Below, piece by piece: positions 1-8,182 of a stretch of 64,000 nt of DNA (the first letter of the stretch is position 1; the number at the start of each line of letters is the position of its first letter). This DNA comes from Mucilaginibacter ginkgonis (GTDB lineage: Bacteria > Bacteroidota > Bacteroidia > Sphingobacteriales > Sphingobacteriaceae). Below the pieces are notes generated by a model. It was not told where the DNA came from. It did no database searches and saw only the letters and a list, made by a program, of their open reading frames with translations. The stretch covers positions 1,426,001 to 1,490,000 of the forward strand of contig NZ_CP066775.1 of NCBI RefSeq assembly GCF_009754905.2, written 5' to 3'. A program made the translations under genes and the position numbers.

Positions 1-986
1 TTACCGCGTTTCCGGGTACCGGTATCTATTTGAAGAACGGCTATCTGTATGCTTCGTCAGATGAAAACGTTTACCGCTATAAGCTGAATGCTGAAAATGA
101 AGTTGAACCGGGCACACAGCCCGAAACAGTGGTTAGCGGTTTGCTGAGCCGCCACGAGCATGAGGCCAAGGCCATTTTGCTTGACGATGCCGGGAACCTT
201 TATGTAAATATTGGTGCCTACTCAAACGCTTGCCAGGTTAAAGACCGCCAAAAAGATTCGCCGGGACAAAAGGGCTGCCCTGTTCTGGATTCGGCGGGCG
301 GTATCTGGCAGTTCAAGGCTGATAAATTAAATCAGCACTATGGAGACGGAGTGCGTTATGCTACAGGTTTGCGCAACGTTGTGGGCATGGATTGGAATAA
401 GCAGAACAACCAGTTGTTTGTGATGCAGCACGGCCGCGATCAATTGCATGATTTGTATCCCGATATGTACACTGTGCAGCAATCTGCCATTTTACCTGCC
501 GAGTGTTTGTATGCTATTAACAAAGGCGACAATGCCGGCTGGCCATACATTTATTACGACCAGTTAGTCAACAAAAAAATATTAGCGCCCGAATATGGCG
601 GAGATGGTAAAAAGACCGGCGGCGAAAACGCTATCGATCCGGCAGCTGCATATCCCGGACACCTGGCACCAGACGGTTTGTTATTCTACACCGGCAATCA
701 ATTTCCCGAGCGCTATAAAAATGGTGCATTCATTGCGTTTCACGGATCATGGAACCGGGCACCTGAGCCGCAAGCAGGTTACTTTGTAGTGTTTCAGCCA
801 TTTAAAAATGGCAAACCTGATGGTAAATGGGAAGTTTTCGCTGATGGATTTTCAGGTTCTGCAGAACAGACAGCTTCCGGCCGTGCCGAACACCGCCCAT
901 GCGGATTGGCGCAAGCTGCAGATGGTTCTATCTATGTGACCGATGACAGCAAAGGTGCCATCTACAAAATATCTTACAAAAAATAA
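1..986 (+). CDS. PQQ-dependent sugar (sorbosone-type) dehydrogenase, 5' end outside window
   Basis: Periplasmic soluble quinoprotein of the glucose/sorbosone dehydrogenase family, which oxidises sugars with PQQ in a six-bladed beta-propeller. The frame is open from the first bases of the window, so the true start lies upstream; the TTG at position 30 is internal. Family features visible include a GTGI-like segment near the start, VRYATGLRNVVGMDW, CLYAINKGDNAGWPY and a late GSWNR block, with a C-terminal blade ending in DGSIYVTDDSKGAIYKI. The stop overlaps the start of the next gene, a c-type cytochrome, by one base (TAATG). That coupling suggests the cytochrome accepts electrons from this enzyme, which is an inference. 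The exact sugar cannot be told. Confidence 0.85.
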   Translation, partial: TAFPGTGIYLKNGYLYASSDENVYRYKLNAENEVEPGTQPETVVSGLLSRHEHEAKAILLDDAGNLYVNIGAYSNACQVKDRQKDSPGQKGCPVLDSAGGIWQFKADKLNQHYGDGVRYATGLRNVVGMDWNKQNNQLFVMQHGRDQLHDLYPDMYTVQQSAILPAECLYAINKGDNAGWPYIYYDQLVNKKILAPEYGGDGKKTGGENAIDPAAAYPGHLAPDGLLFYTGNQFPERYKNGAFIAFHGSWNRAPEPQAGYFVVFQPFKNGKPDGKWEVFADGFSGSAEQTASGRAEHRPCGLAQAADGSIYVTDDSKGAIYKISYKK

Positions 987-1429
987 TGACCAAAATATTT
1001 TCGATCATACTCAGCACCGCCCTTTCGGCGGTGCTTTTTAACGTGAGCGCACAACCGAAAAAGCCGGTAACCCATATAGGCACACCAACCAACGGGCCGG
1101 TACAGGGCTTGTCTGGAAAAGCCGTTTACGCAAAGTACTGTGTATCATGCCACCAGGCTGACGGGCTTGGCGTGCAAAAAATGAATCCGCCCCTGTCAAA
1201 AACATCATGGATAGAGGGCGATAAAAGCCGCATCATTAAAGTTGTGCTAAATGGACTTAGCGCCACAGAGATAGATGACGAAACCTACAACAATGTAATG
1301 GCGTCATTCGACTTTTTGAGCGACAGGGACATAGCCAATGTGCTTACTTACGTTCGCAGCAGCTTTGGAAATAAAGCGTCGGCGGTGTTACCTGAGGAGG
1401 TATCTAAGCTTAGGACCAAGAAAAAATAG
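986..1429 (+). CDS. secreted monohaem c-type cytochrome
   Basis: A 147-residue exported cytochrome c. Residues 1-22 form a signal peptide ending in VSA. The haem-binding motif is C52-V-S-C55-H56. A downstream segment (VMASFDFLSDRDIANVLTYVRSSF) matches the usual C-terminal helix of class I cytochromes, with a Met that can be the sixth ligand. It overlaps the sugar dehydrogenase gene by one base, so the two are almost certainly co-transcribed and translationally coupled. Role inferred: periplasmic electron acceptor for the PQQ enzyme. Its stop codon directly abuts the stop of the convergent next gene, leaving no spacer for a terminator. Confidence 0.9.
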   Translation: MTKIFSIILSTALSAVLFNVSAQPKKPVTHIGTPTNGPVQGLSGKAVYAKYCVSCHQADGLGVQKMNPPLSKTSWIEGDKSRIIKVVLNGLSATEIDDETYNNVMASFDFLSDRDIANVLTYVRSSFGNKASAVLPEEVSKLRTKKK

Positions 1430-1696
1430 TTAAGCTGATAAGCGCTGCTGCTCGTCTATCGGCAGGTTTACGTTTAATCCCTCAACTAGGTAATTGTTCA
1501 TCAGCTCGCTTTCGGAAACGATAACGCAAAAGTCTTCATAGCGTACGCCATTTTCGAACGGATACAAAGTGTAACCGCGCTTATTGGCATCGTAAACGCC
1601 CAATTCAAAAATTTCGTCGTAATTCTTGCCTTTTATTTTAGCGCCGTCAATCAATTGATAGGCGTCTTTTATTTCGTTAAAATCGATGTTTTTCAT
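1430..1696 (-). CDS. conserved small hypothetical protein
   Basis: An 88-residue acidic protein, start chosen at the ATG giving MKNIDFNEIKDAYQ because the frame upstream (to 1729) lacks family-like sequence. No signal peptide, membrane segment or recognised motif is visible. It is mixed alpha/beta in appearance with many Asp and Glu, and has a GYTLYPFENGVRYEDFCV core. It converges on the cytochrome gene with the stop codons touching. I do not recognise the family. It could share a transcript with the upstream gene on the minus strand only if that transcript read through from the ABC transporter, but that set lies downstream of it (higher coordinates, same strand), so weak co-transcription from 4320 is possible. 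Confidence 0.6.
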   Translation of the reverse strand: MKNIDFNEIKDAYQLIDGAKIKGKNYDEIFELGVYDANKRGYTLYPFENGVRYEDFCVIVSESELMNNYLVEGLNVNLPIDEQQRLSA

Positions 1697-1737
1697 AGTG
1701 GCATGCGTAATACAATTACTTTGCCACAATTTTGATC

Positions 1738-2487
1738 TTAGCTAAACCACTCGAAAAGATCGGCCTGTTTTAATTGTTGTTTACAATCTTGGTCAAAGTC
1801 TTTTATTATTCTTCCTTCTGCCATTTGTATAATGCGGTTGCCGTAAGTAAATGCCTCTTTAAGATTATGGGTCACCAATATGGCCGTGAGGTTTAGGCTT
1901 TGAATGATCTTATCAGCAGTGCGCATAACAATATCTGCTGACCTTGGATCGAGAGCCGCGGTTGGCTCATCCAACAATAATATTTTGCACTCATCCATAG
2001 TGCTCATCAGTAAGGTAAGCGCCTGCCGCTGCCCGCCAGACAATGTTTCCATTAACGCATCCGGTTTGTTTTCCAGGCCAAGGCCAAGTACAGAAACCTT
2101 TTCTTGTACTAATTTTCTGAAGGTACTGTCAATGCCTACGGTCAGGCCTTTCGGTTTAGTTCGTAACGCAGCCAGCCTAAAATTGTCAATAATGCTAAGG
2201 CCCGGGGCAGTGCCACTTAGAGGGTTTTGAAATATACGTGCTATCCACCTGCTGCGCTCAAAGTCTCTAAGTTTGGTTACTGCTTGTCCATCAAATAATA
2301 TCTCGCCTGATGTTGGCAAAACACTGCCTGCAATAGCATTGAGTAAAGTTGACTTACCAGATCCGTTTGCCCCGACAATGACTAAAAATTGTCCGTCTGA
2401 GATGTTGAGATTGATATCTTGCAATGCAAGTACTTCTGTGTCCAAACCTTTATTGTAGGTTTTTACAAGGTTATTTATCTCAATCAT
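1738..2487 (-). CDS. ABC transporter ATP-binding protein (TrpZ-like)
   Basis: Cytoplasmic ATPase of a three-gene importer, 249 residues. Walker A is GANGSGKSTL (about residues 39-48), the signature is LSGGQRQ (about 149-155), and Walker B is ILLLDEPTAALD followed by a switch His in VTHN. It overlaps the permease gene by eight bases, and the order substrate-binding protein, permease, ATPase matches the TrpXYZ-type uptake systems (ABC_sub_bind family). The substrate in this organism is unknown: the prototype carries aromatic amino acids, but close relatives of the family are of unproven specificity. It is the last gene of its operon on the minus strand. Confidence 0.9.
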   Translation of the reverse strand: MIEINNLVKTYNKGLDTEVLALQDINLNISDGQFLVIVGANGSGKSTLLNAIAGSVLPTSGEILFDGQAVTKLRDFERSRWIARIFQNPLSGTAPGLSIIDNFRLAALRTKPKGLTVGIDSTFRKLVQEKVSVLGLGLENKPDALMETLSGGQRQALTLLMSTMDECKILLLDEPTAALDPRSADIVMRTADKIIQSLNLTAILVTHNLKEAFTYGNRIIQMAEGRIIKDFDQDCKQQLKQADLFEWFS

Positions 2488-3352
2488 TGCGGGCGGATAA
2501 AGTCAAACGCGGCAAACCCACGATGAGCAAGACAAAAACAGCAGTTACTAATTTTAACAAATTGGCATCTACTCCAATAGCTAACGTGAGTGCTAAAACC
2601 AATTGAAATATTACCGCACCAACAATTACTAATTTTAAAACAGTGTTGATAGCATTTATTCTTAACCAGTTGATCAGTGTTTCTGCAATGATCACAGATC
2701 CTAAACCCGTAATGACAATACCAATGCCCATGTTAATGTCCGCATAACCCTGCAGTTGCGTCATCATGAAACCGCTTAAGGCGGTAAGCACATTAGCGAC
2801 AGCCAGGCCGATTATTTTCATGCGGTCGGTACTTACGCCCAGGGCTTTGATCATCTGCTCGCTATTTCCTGTGGCGCGCATGGCGATACCGAAATCTGTT
2901 TTGAGGAGATAGCCAATCGTTGCCATCAGTGTAATACCTATAACTATCAACATGATCAGGCTGTTTACATTGCTGTCAATCTTTAAGTGGATAAGTTCAA
3001 AAATCGATGCTGTACCGATCAAGGGCACATTGGAGCGTCCGAGGATGGTCAGGTTAATGGAATATAAACCGGTCATGACCAAAATTCCCGCAAGCAAAGC
3101 GTTGATTTTTAATTTGGTATGAATGAGGCCTGTTAGTGCTCCGGCTACCGCCCCCGCTACCAAAACCACTAGTATTGTAACCCACAATGATTGCTGATGG
3201 CTAAGCATTGCGGCCGTAACTGACCCTCCTAATGTATAACTGCCATCGGTAGTAATATCCGGGATGTTGAAGATCTTCATGGAAATATAGATACCCAGCA
3301 CCAGTCCGGATAGGCACAACGCCTGTAATATAGCCGTCAGATAAAACCCCAT
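2480..3352 (-). CDS. ABC transporter permease (TrpY-like, BPD_transp_2 type)
   Basis: Integral inner-membrane permease of 290 residues with about eight hydrophobic segments, beginning MGFYLTAILQALCLSGLVLGIYI. The early FNIPDITTDGSYTLGGSV block is typical of permeases paired with ABC_sub_bind proteins, and the region around ATGNSEQMIKALGV resembles the cytoplasmic coupling loop that contacts the ATPase. Start and stop overlap both neighbours (one base with the binding protein, eight with the ATPase), so the three genes form a tight translationally coupled operon. Function: translocation channel for a small solute, possibly an amino acid. Confidence 0.9.
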   Translation of the reverse strand: MGFYLTAILQALCLSGLVLGIYISMKIFNIPDITTDGSYTLGGSVTAAMLSHQQSLWVTILVVLVAGAVAGALTGLIHTKLKINALLAGILVMTGLYSINLTILGRSNVPLIGTASIFELIHLKIDSNVNSLIMLIVIGITLMATIGYLLKTDFGIAMRATGNSEQMIKALGVSTDRMKIIGLAVANVLTALSGFMMTQLQGYADINMGIGIVITGLGSVIIAETLINWLRINAINTVLKLVIVGAVIFQLVLALTLAIGVDANLLKLVTAVFVLLIVGLPRLTLSARND

Positions 3353-4320
3353 TACTTAACCGGCTGAAAATTATTTGGCAATTTTATGTTATACTTCGCG
3401 GCAGCAGCGGGATTGTAAACCCTTTTGCGAATCTTTACCATCTCGGGCTTTAAGCCATTCATAGACCGGGTTTTAAGATACTGTGCAGCTTGCAGACCTG
3501 CCTGGTACCCCCACTGATAAATGTCTGCACCAAAGGCTGCTACTGCCCCACGCTTAACTAAGCCTGCCTCACTGGTGAAAATAGGCACGTTAACGGCGTT
3601 GCAACTTTTTAAAATGGTTTCAAACGCTGCGAATACGGTGTTATCGGGGTTAGCGAAAAACGCGTCAATATTTTTTGATAGCAAAGATTGTGTAACCAAT
3701 TGCGCATCTGCGCTGCTATTTAATGGCAAGGCAACAATGTTCACATTCATTTTTGAGGCAAGGCCTTTAATTCGTTCCAACGCATCGGCAGATTGGGGCT
3801 CAGATTGGTTGTAGATCATACCGACCACCAACTTACCAGATTTTGGCTTCAGTACTTTGGGAATAATCGAAAACGACGTGTCAATATAATTTAGATCTTC
3901 AACCGCGCCGAAAAGATTTGACGGGCCTTTCCCGCTAGCGTCTAATAAGTGGGCTCGTGCCAATGTCGGTGACACCATCATTACTATTGGGATAGCCTTC
4001 GTTTTTTGCGCCGCTGTAACTGTTGAAAGTGTTGTGCAGGTAGCAATAAGGTCAACTTTCTCTGATACAAACTGATTAATTATTTGGGTAAGTGTAGGTA
4101 TGCTGCCCTGTGCGTTGCGGTACTCAATGTCAACAGTATGCTTTTCTTTACTAAAGCCGTTAGCGGCAAGTGCATCAGTAAAACCATCGCGGGCCTGAGA
4201 TATAGTCGCGTCTTCGAACGCATCGGCAAAGCCAACAACAGGAACATTCTTGTCGCGCGTTTTACAACCGAAAGTCAACGTAAGAAGGGCTACAAATATA
4301 AGCAGGGCAGCGTATTTCAT
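3352..4320 (-). CDS. ABC transporter substrate-binding lipoprotein (TrpX-like)
   Basis: A 322-residue periplasmic solute-binding protein of the ABC_sub_bind family, anchored as a lipoprotein: the N-terminal hydrophobic stretch ends in a lipobox around LTFGC with the lipidated Cys at residue 19. The body shows the family's two-lobe signature, with VGFADAFEDATISQARDGF near the start, IATCTTLSTVTAA and IPIVMMVSPT in lobe one, and IDAFFANPDNTVF and IPIFTSEAGLVKRGAVAA in lobe two. First gene of the operon; the 79-base gap to the divergent aminotransferase gene must hold both promoters. No T-box or riboswitch is apparent in that gap. Confidence 0.9.
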   Translation of the reverse strand: MKYAALLIFVALLTLTFGCKTRDKNVPVVGFADAFEDATISQARDGFTDALAANGFSKEKHTVDIEYRNAQGSIPTLTQIINQFVSEKVDLIATCTTLSTVTAAQKTKAIPIVMMVSPTLARAHLLDASGKGPSNLFGAVEDLNYIDTSFSIIPKVLKPKSGKLVVGMIYNQSEPQSADALERIKGLASKMNVNIVALPLNSSADAQLVTQSLLSKNIDAFFANPDNTVFAAFETILKSCNAVNVPIFTSEAGLVKRGAVAAFGADIYQWGYQAGLQAAQYLKTRSMNGLKPEMVKIRKRVYNPAAAAKYNIKLPNNFQPVK

Positions 4321-4399
4321 TTCACTAAATTAGCTATTTACCATTAAGGCGTAAATGCGATCCTCGTTTTATGACCTGTTTTCCATATTTTAGGGCACA

Positions 4400-5545
4400 A
4401 TGTCATCCATAGTCTCTAAACTGCCCCAAACAGCGGTCAACATATTTTCTGTAATGTCGGCCCTTGCAAATGAACACAAGGCTATCAATCTTTCTCAGGG
4501 CTTCCCCGATTATCCATGCGATCCGCAACTGATCAAACTGGTTAATAAAGCTATGCTTGCCGGACATAATCAATATGCGCCAATGGCGGGTGCGGTTGAA
4601 TTACGCGAACGCATAGCAGAGAAGGCTGATAAACTTTACAACGCTGCTTACAATCCCGACACGGAGATCACAGTTACAGCTGGCGGTACCGAGGCTATCT
4701 TTACAGCAATAACCGCGGTTGTAAATCCAAATGATGAGGTGATCATTTTTGAACCGGCTTATGACTGCTATGCCCCTGCCGTCAAGCTTGCCGGCGGCAT
4801 TGTTAAGTCGCTGCAACTGCACGAACCCGATTATAGGATAGATTGGGCAATGGTGCGTAAGCTTACAACTAACAAAACAAGGCTAATCATCCTTAACTCG
4901 CCGCACAATCCTACAGCAACAATCTTAAATGAGCAGGACATTAAAGAACTGACATCGCTGGTTAAAAACACAGACATTATTATCTTGAGTGACGAGGTGT
5001 ATGAACACCTGGTATTTGATGGGCACAAACACCTGAGCATGGCTGCGTTCCGGGAGCTAAAAGAACGCAGTTTTGTTGTGGCTTCCTTTGGGAAGTTGTT
5101 TCATACAACAGGCTGGAAAATAGGATATTGCATGGCACCTTCTCAACTGATGAATGAATTTAAAAAAGTACATCAGTACAACGTCTTCAGTGTGAACACG
5201 CCTATGCAGATCGCGGCTGCGGAATATTTAAAGGATGAGAACCATTATTTAGGGCTGGCTGATTTTTTTCAGCAAAAACGTGATTATTTTAGAGAAGCTT
5301 TAGCTGCAACTAAATTTGATCTGCTGCCATGCAGCGGTTCCTATTTCCAATCAGTCACATATAGAAACGTTACAGATGAAAAGGATAGTGATTTTGCCGT
5401 TCGCCTGGTTAAAGAATTTGGGGTTGCCTCGATACCTATATCTGCATTTTACTCGCGCGCAGGTAATGAATCTGTGTTGAGGTTTTGCTTTGCGAAAAAG
5501 CAAGAAACGCTTGATAAAGCCGTTGAGAGATTATTAAATTTATAA
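4400..5545 (+). CDS. methionine aminotransferase (KAT/YbdL type), class I/II PLP enzyme
   Basis: Fold-type I PLP aminotransferase of 381 residues, cytoplasmic. Visible motifs are NLSQGFPDYPCD near the start, TVTAGGTEAIF, LNSPHNPTA, the LSDEVYEHLVFDG strand, and the Schiff-base lysine in SFGKLFHTTGWKIGY. This pattern matches YbdL-like methionine/glutamine-phenylpyruvate transaminases, which convert ketomethylthiobutyrate to methionine using glutamine as amino donor. The next gene, 19 bases downstream, is an omega-amidase, which removes the 2-oxoglutaramate that glutamine transamination makes. The pair is a known functional couple and supports a role in methionine salvage. Kynurenine aminotransferase activity is possible. 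Confidence 0.88.
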   Translation: MSSIVSKLPQTAVNIFSVMSALANEHKAINLSQGFPDYPCDPQLIKLVNKAMLAGHNQYAPMAGAVELRERIAEKADKLYNAAYNPDTEITVTAGGTEAIFTAITAVVNPNDEVIIFEPAYDCYAPAVKLAGGIVKSLQLHEPDYRIDWAMVRKLTTNKTRLIILNSPHNPTATILNEQDIKELTSLVKNTDIIILSDEVYEHLVFDGHKHLSMAAFRELKERSFVVASFGKLFHTTGWKIGYCMAPSQLMNEFKKVHQYNVFSVNTPMQIAAAEYLKDENHYLGLADFFQQKRDYFREALAATKFDLLPCSGSYFQSVTYRNVTDEKDSDFAVRLVKEFGVASIPISAFYSRAGNESVLRFCFAKKQETLDKAVERLLNL

Positions 5546-5564
5546 ATCGTTAAAGCCGTTAATT

Positions 5565-6341
5565 ATGGGAAACTTAAAAATCACCACATTCCAGGGATAT
5601 TTGTTTTGGGAAAACACAGATAAAAATTTACAAAATATAAGTCTTAAATTATCGAGCATCCGCGAAAAAACGGATCTGATCATTTTACCGGAAATGTTTA
5701 CAACAGGGTTTTCTATGAATGCCGCAGAACTTGCCGAAACCATGGATGGTAAGACAATTAGCTGGATGAAAGAGACCGCCCGGAAATATGATACTGTTAT
5801 AACTGGAAGTGTTATCATATCAGAAAACGGGAAATATTATAACCGGTTGATATGGATGCGGCCGGACGGAAGTTTTGAAACTTACGACAAGAAACACCTT
5901 TTTACGCTTGCTAAAGAGGAAAATACCTACACAGCAGGCAATAAACGGCTAATCGTTGATTTAAATGGCTGGAGGATATGTCCGGTTGTTTGTTATGATT
6001 TGCGCTTTCCTGTTTGGTTGAATAATGTAGATGAAGTTTATGATTTACTTATTGTTGTAGCCAACTGGCCCGAGCGCCGCTCGCACCACTGGCGCAGCCT
6101 CATCACAGCGCGGGCAATCGAAAATCAAGCATACGTTATTGGTTTAAATCGTGTCGGCCATGATGGACACGAAGTTTATCACTCTGGTGATTCCAGCTGT
6201 ATAGACCCTCTTGGAAATGTAGTCTACTACAAGCGTGACGAAGAAGACCTTTATACTTTTACCATTAGTTTAGATGAGGTAGAAAAAACAAGGCAGTCAC
6301 TTCCTTTTCTTAAAGACGCTGACCATTTTACTTTGCAGTAG
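5565..6341 (+). CDS. omega-amidase (YafV-type nitrilase-family amidohydrolase)
   Basis: A 258-residue carbon-nitrogen hydrolase. The catalytic triad is visible: Glu in ILPEMFTTGFSM, Lys in YDKKHLF, and Cys in CPVVCYDLRFPVWL. The ANWPERRSHHWRSLITARAIENQAYVIGLNRVG segment is characteristic of YafV/Nit2-like omega-amidases that hydrolyse 2-oxoglutaramate and 2-oxosuccinamate. It follows the methionine aminotransferase by 19 bases in the same direction, so the two are likely co-transcribed. Family knowledge says this enzyme pulls glutamine-dependent transamination forward and returns 2-oxoglutarate. Confidence 0.9.
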   Translation: MGNLKITTFQGYLFWENTDKNLQNISLKLSSIREKTDLIILPEMFTTGFSMNAAELAETMDGKTISWMKETARKYDTVITGSVIISENGKYYNRLIWMRPDGSFETYDKKHLFTLAKEENTYTAGNKRLIVDLNGWRICPVVCYDLRFPVWLNNVDEVYDLLIVVANWPERRSHHWRSLITARAIENQAYVIGLNRVGHDGHEVYHSGDSSCIDPLGNVVYYKRDEEDLYTFTISLDEVEKTRQSLPFLKDADHFTLQ

Positions 6342-6342
6342 A

Positions 6343-6705
6343 TTGAATCTCCTTTTTAAATATTTCTAATATCGCGTAACGAAGCTCTACCTCAAATATC
6401 CTACAGACATCGGGTTAAGGGCGATTGCTTTAATTTGCCTTATACAGCTATTATTTTTATTATCCGCTATTAAGGTCTTTGGTTTTTTTTGTTTAACGCA
6501 AGGCGAGTTGCAATTTGTCTTGCAACAAATAAAATGGGTCGTTATAATTCTGGTTCCTGCACTATTTATTGTAAATTACAGATTATATAATGGTTCCTTT
6601 TTCGAACTACACAAGCGATGGGAAAACGAGAGTGATAAAAAAAAGCGGTTATTCGGAATATTATTAGTTCTTTTTTTCATAAGCCCATTTGCCATTGTTG
6701 CGTAA
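6343..6705 (+). pseudogene. small two-helix membrane protein gene interrupted by an in-frame stop
   Basis: The open stretch 6370-6705 reads as a coherent protein: an amphipathic start (YRVTKLYLKYPTDIGLR), a hydrophobic segment, a second hydrophobic segment, a charged block (NYRLYNGSFFELHKRWENE, then SDKKKR), and a last membrane segment. This resembles a family of roughly 110-residue membrane proteins common in Bacteroidota. No ATG, GTG or TTG precedes it within the open frame except the TTG at 6508, which would discard the first helix. Upstream in the same frame, TTG at 6343 gives LNLLFKYF and then TAA at 6367, exactly where the family's N-terminus would continue. I read it as a nonsense-interrupted gene; a very unusual start codon is the alternative. 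Confidence 0.55.
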
Positions 6706-6883
6706 GTGACTTATCTCTAAATAGCACTACCGCCAGATGAATTCCATTTAAGAAAATTGTCATAATACTATCACATAGCGCATATTACCAGTCAGTTGTG
6801 CAACAGATGGCTTAAACGGTTAATGCTTCATTAAAAATTCATACGGTTTAATAAAATTTGTTACGTCGAATAGAAACTCCGAA

Positions 6884-8158
6884 ATGCAACTAAACAAACG
6901 AATAACATACTTATTTGCTGCTCTTCTCTTATCCTTTTCAATACCCGCTAATGCACAGACCGATACGCTGAAAATTAATTTTCAGGATGCCGAAAAAGCT
7001 TTCCTGCAAAATAACCTGAGCCTCTTAGCACAGAAATATAATGTAGAGTCTACCAAAGCCCTTATCGATCAGGCGCGCCTTTGGGATAACCCTACCCTAA
7101 GCACAGATCAAAATATCTGGGATGGTGAGAGCCGAAAATTCTTTAAACATGGCGATGGCTTCGGTCAGGTGTTTGTGCAGTTAAGCCAGGTCTTCCTGAC
7201 AGCCGGGAAACGCGGTAAGCAGATACAGGTAGCCAAAGATAACGCCCAGGTTCAGCAAGCAGCTTTAAATGATCTGATGCGTAACCTGCGCTACAACCTG
7301 CAATTAGATTTCGGGCAGGTAGCTACGCTTGTAAAACAAAACGAGGTCTATAAAAACGAAATAGCTGCTGCATCTAATCTGGTAGACATAACGCAAAAGA
7401 CCTTTGATGCCGGTAATGTGTCTATGAAGGATCTCATACGCTTAAAAGCGTTGTTATTTGGCTTGCAGAATGATATGGTTGAAAACAACCGCCAGATCAA
7501 TGAATTGCAGACTGAATTAAAAAGCCTTATGCGTATCAAGGAAACTACGTTTGTATCGCCCCAGGTTAATGATGTACCTGCTATGAATGTTGATCTTAAC
7601 ATTGCGTCACTAATAGAACAGGCCAAGGCAAATCGTCCAGACTATTTATCGGGTCAATATCAATTGGCATCATCTACAGATAATTTAAAATACCAAAAGG
7701 CTTTGGCTTCGCCGGATGTAACTATCGGTGGCTCTTTCGATAAGAACAGCAGCTATGCGCCAAACTATTATGGTTTGCAAATAGGGTTACCCCTACCGGT
7801 TTTTAACCGTAACCAGGGCAATATCAAATCCGCAAAGTTTGATATGATGAGCCAGCAGGCAACGCTCCAGGATACAGAAATTAAATTGCGTAATGATGTT
7901 GCAGAAGCGGTATATCAATATCAGCTAAATCAAAAACTATTTACCACCCAGCAGATACAGTTCAACGAGCAATACGATAAGCTGTTTAATGCCATGACCA
8001 CTGCTTTTAAACGCCGCGAAATAAGCCTGGTGGAGTTTATAGACTTCTTTGAAAGCTACAAAGATACCAAGCTTAAAATACTGCAGCAGCAATACAACCT
8101 GCAAAAATCTATCGCAACTTTAAACTTTGCCGTAGGCACAACAATAGTTAAACCTTAA
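6884..8158 (+). CDS. TolC/CzcC-family outer-membrane efflux protein
   Basis: A 424-residue outer-membrane factor with a signal peptide (residues 1-24, ending ANA-QT). Two OEP-type halves are visible, with long Gln/Asn-rich amphipathic coiled-coil segments, for example around LRYNLQLDFGQVATLVKQNEVYKNEI and the closing EFIDFFESYKDTKLKILQQQYNLQKSIATLNFAVG, which is typical of CusC/CzcC homologues. First gene of a three-gene RND operon; the adaptor starts 24 bases after its stop. It forms the outer-membrane exit duct of the pump. A TTTG-containing stretch at 6852-6868 may contain the promoter but lacks a clean consensus. Confidence 0.9.
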   Translation: MQLNKRITYLFAALLLSFSIPANAQTDTLKINFQDAEKAFLQNNLSLLAQKYNVESTKALIDQARLWDNPTLSTDQNIWDGESRKFFKHGDGFGQVFVQLSQVFLTAGKRGKQIQVAKDNAQVQQAALNDLMRNLRYNLQLDFGQVATLVKQNEVYKNEIAAASNLVDITQKTFDAGNVSMKDLIRLKALLFGLQNDMVENNRQINELQTELKSLMRIKETTFVSPQVNDVPAMNVDLNIASLIEQAKANRPDYLSGQYQLASSTDNLKYQKALASPDVTIGGSFDKNSSYAPNYYGLQIGLPLPVFNRNQGNIKSAKFDMMSQQATLQDTEIKLRNDVAEAVYQYQLNQKLFTTQQIQFNEQYDKLFNAMTTAFKRREISLVEFIDFFESYKDTKLKILQQQYNLQKSIATLNFAVGTTIVKP

Positions 8159-8182
8159 TAATCCCCCGAAACTAAACTTATA

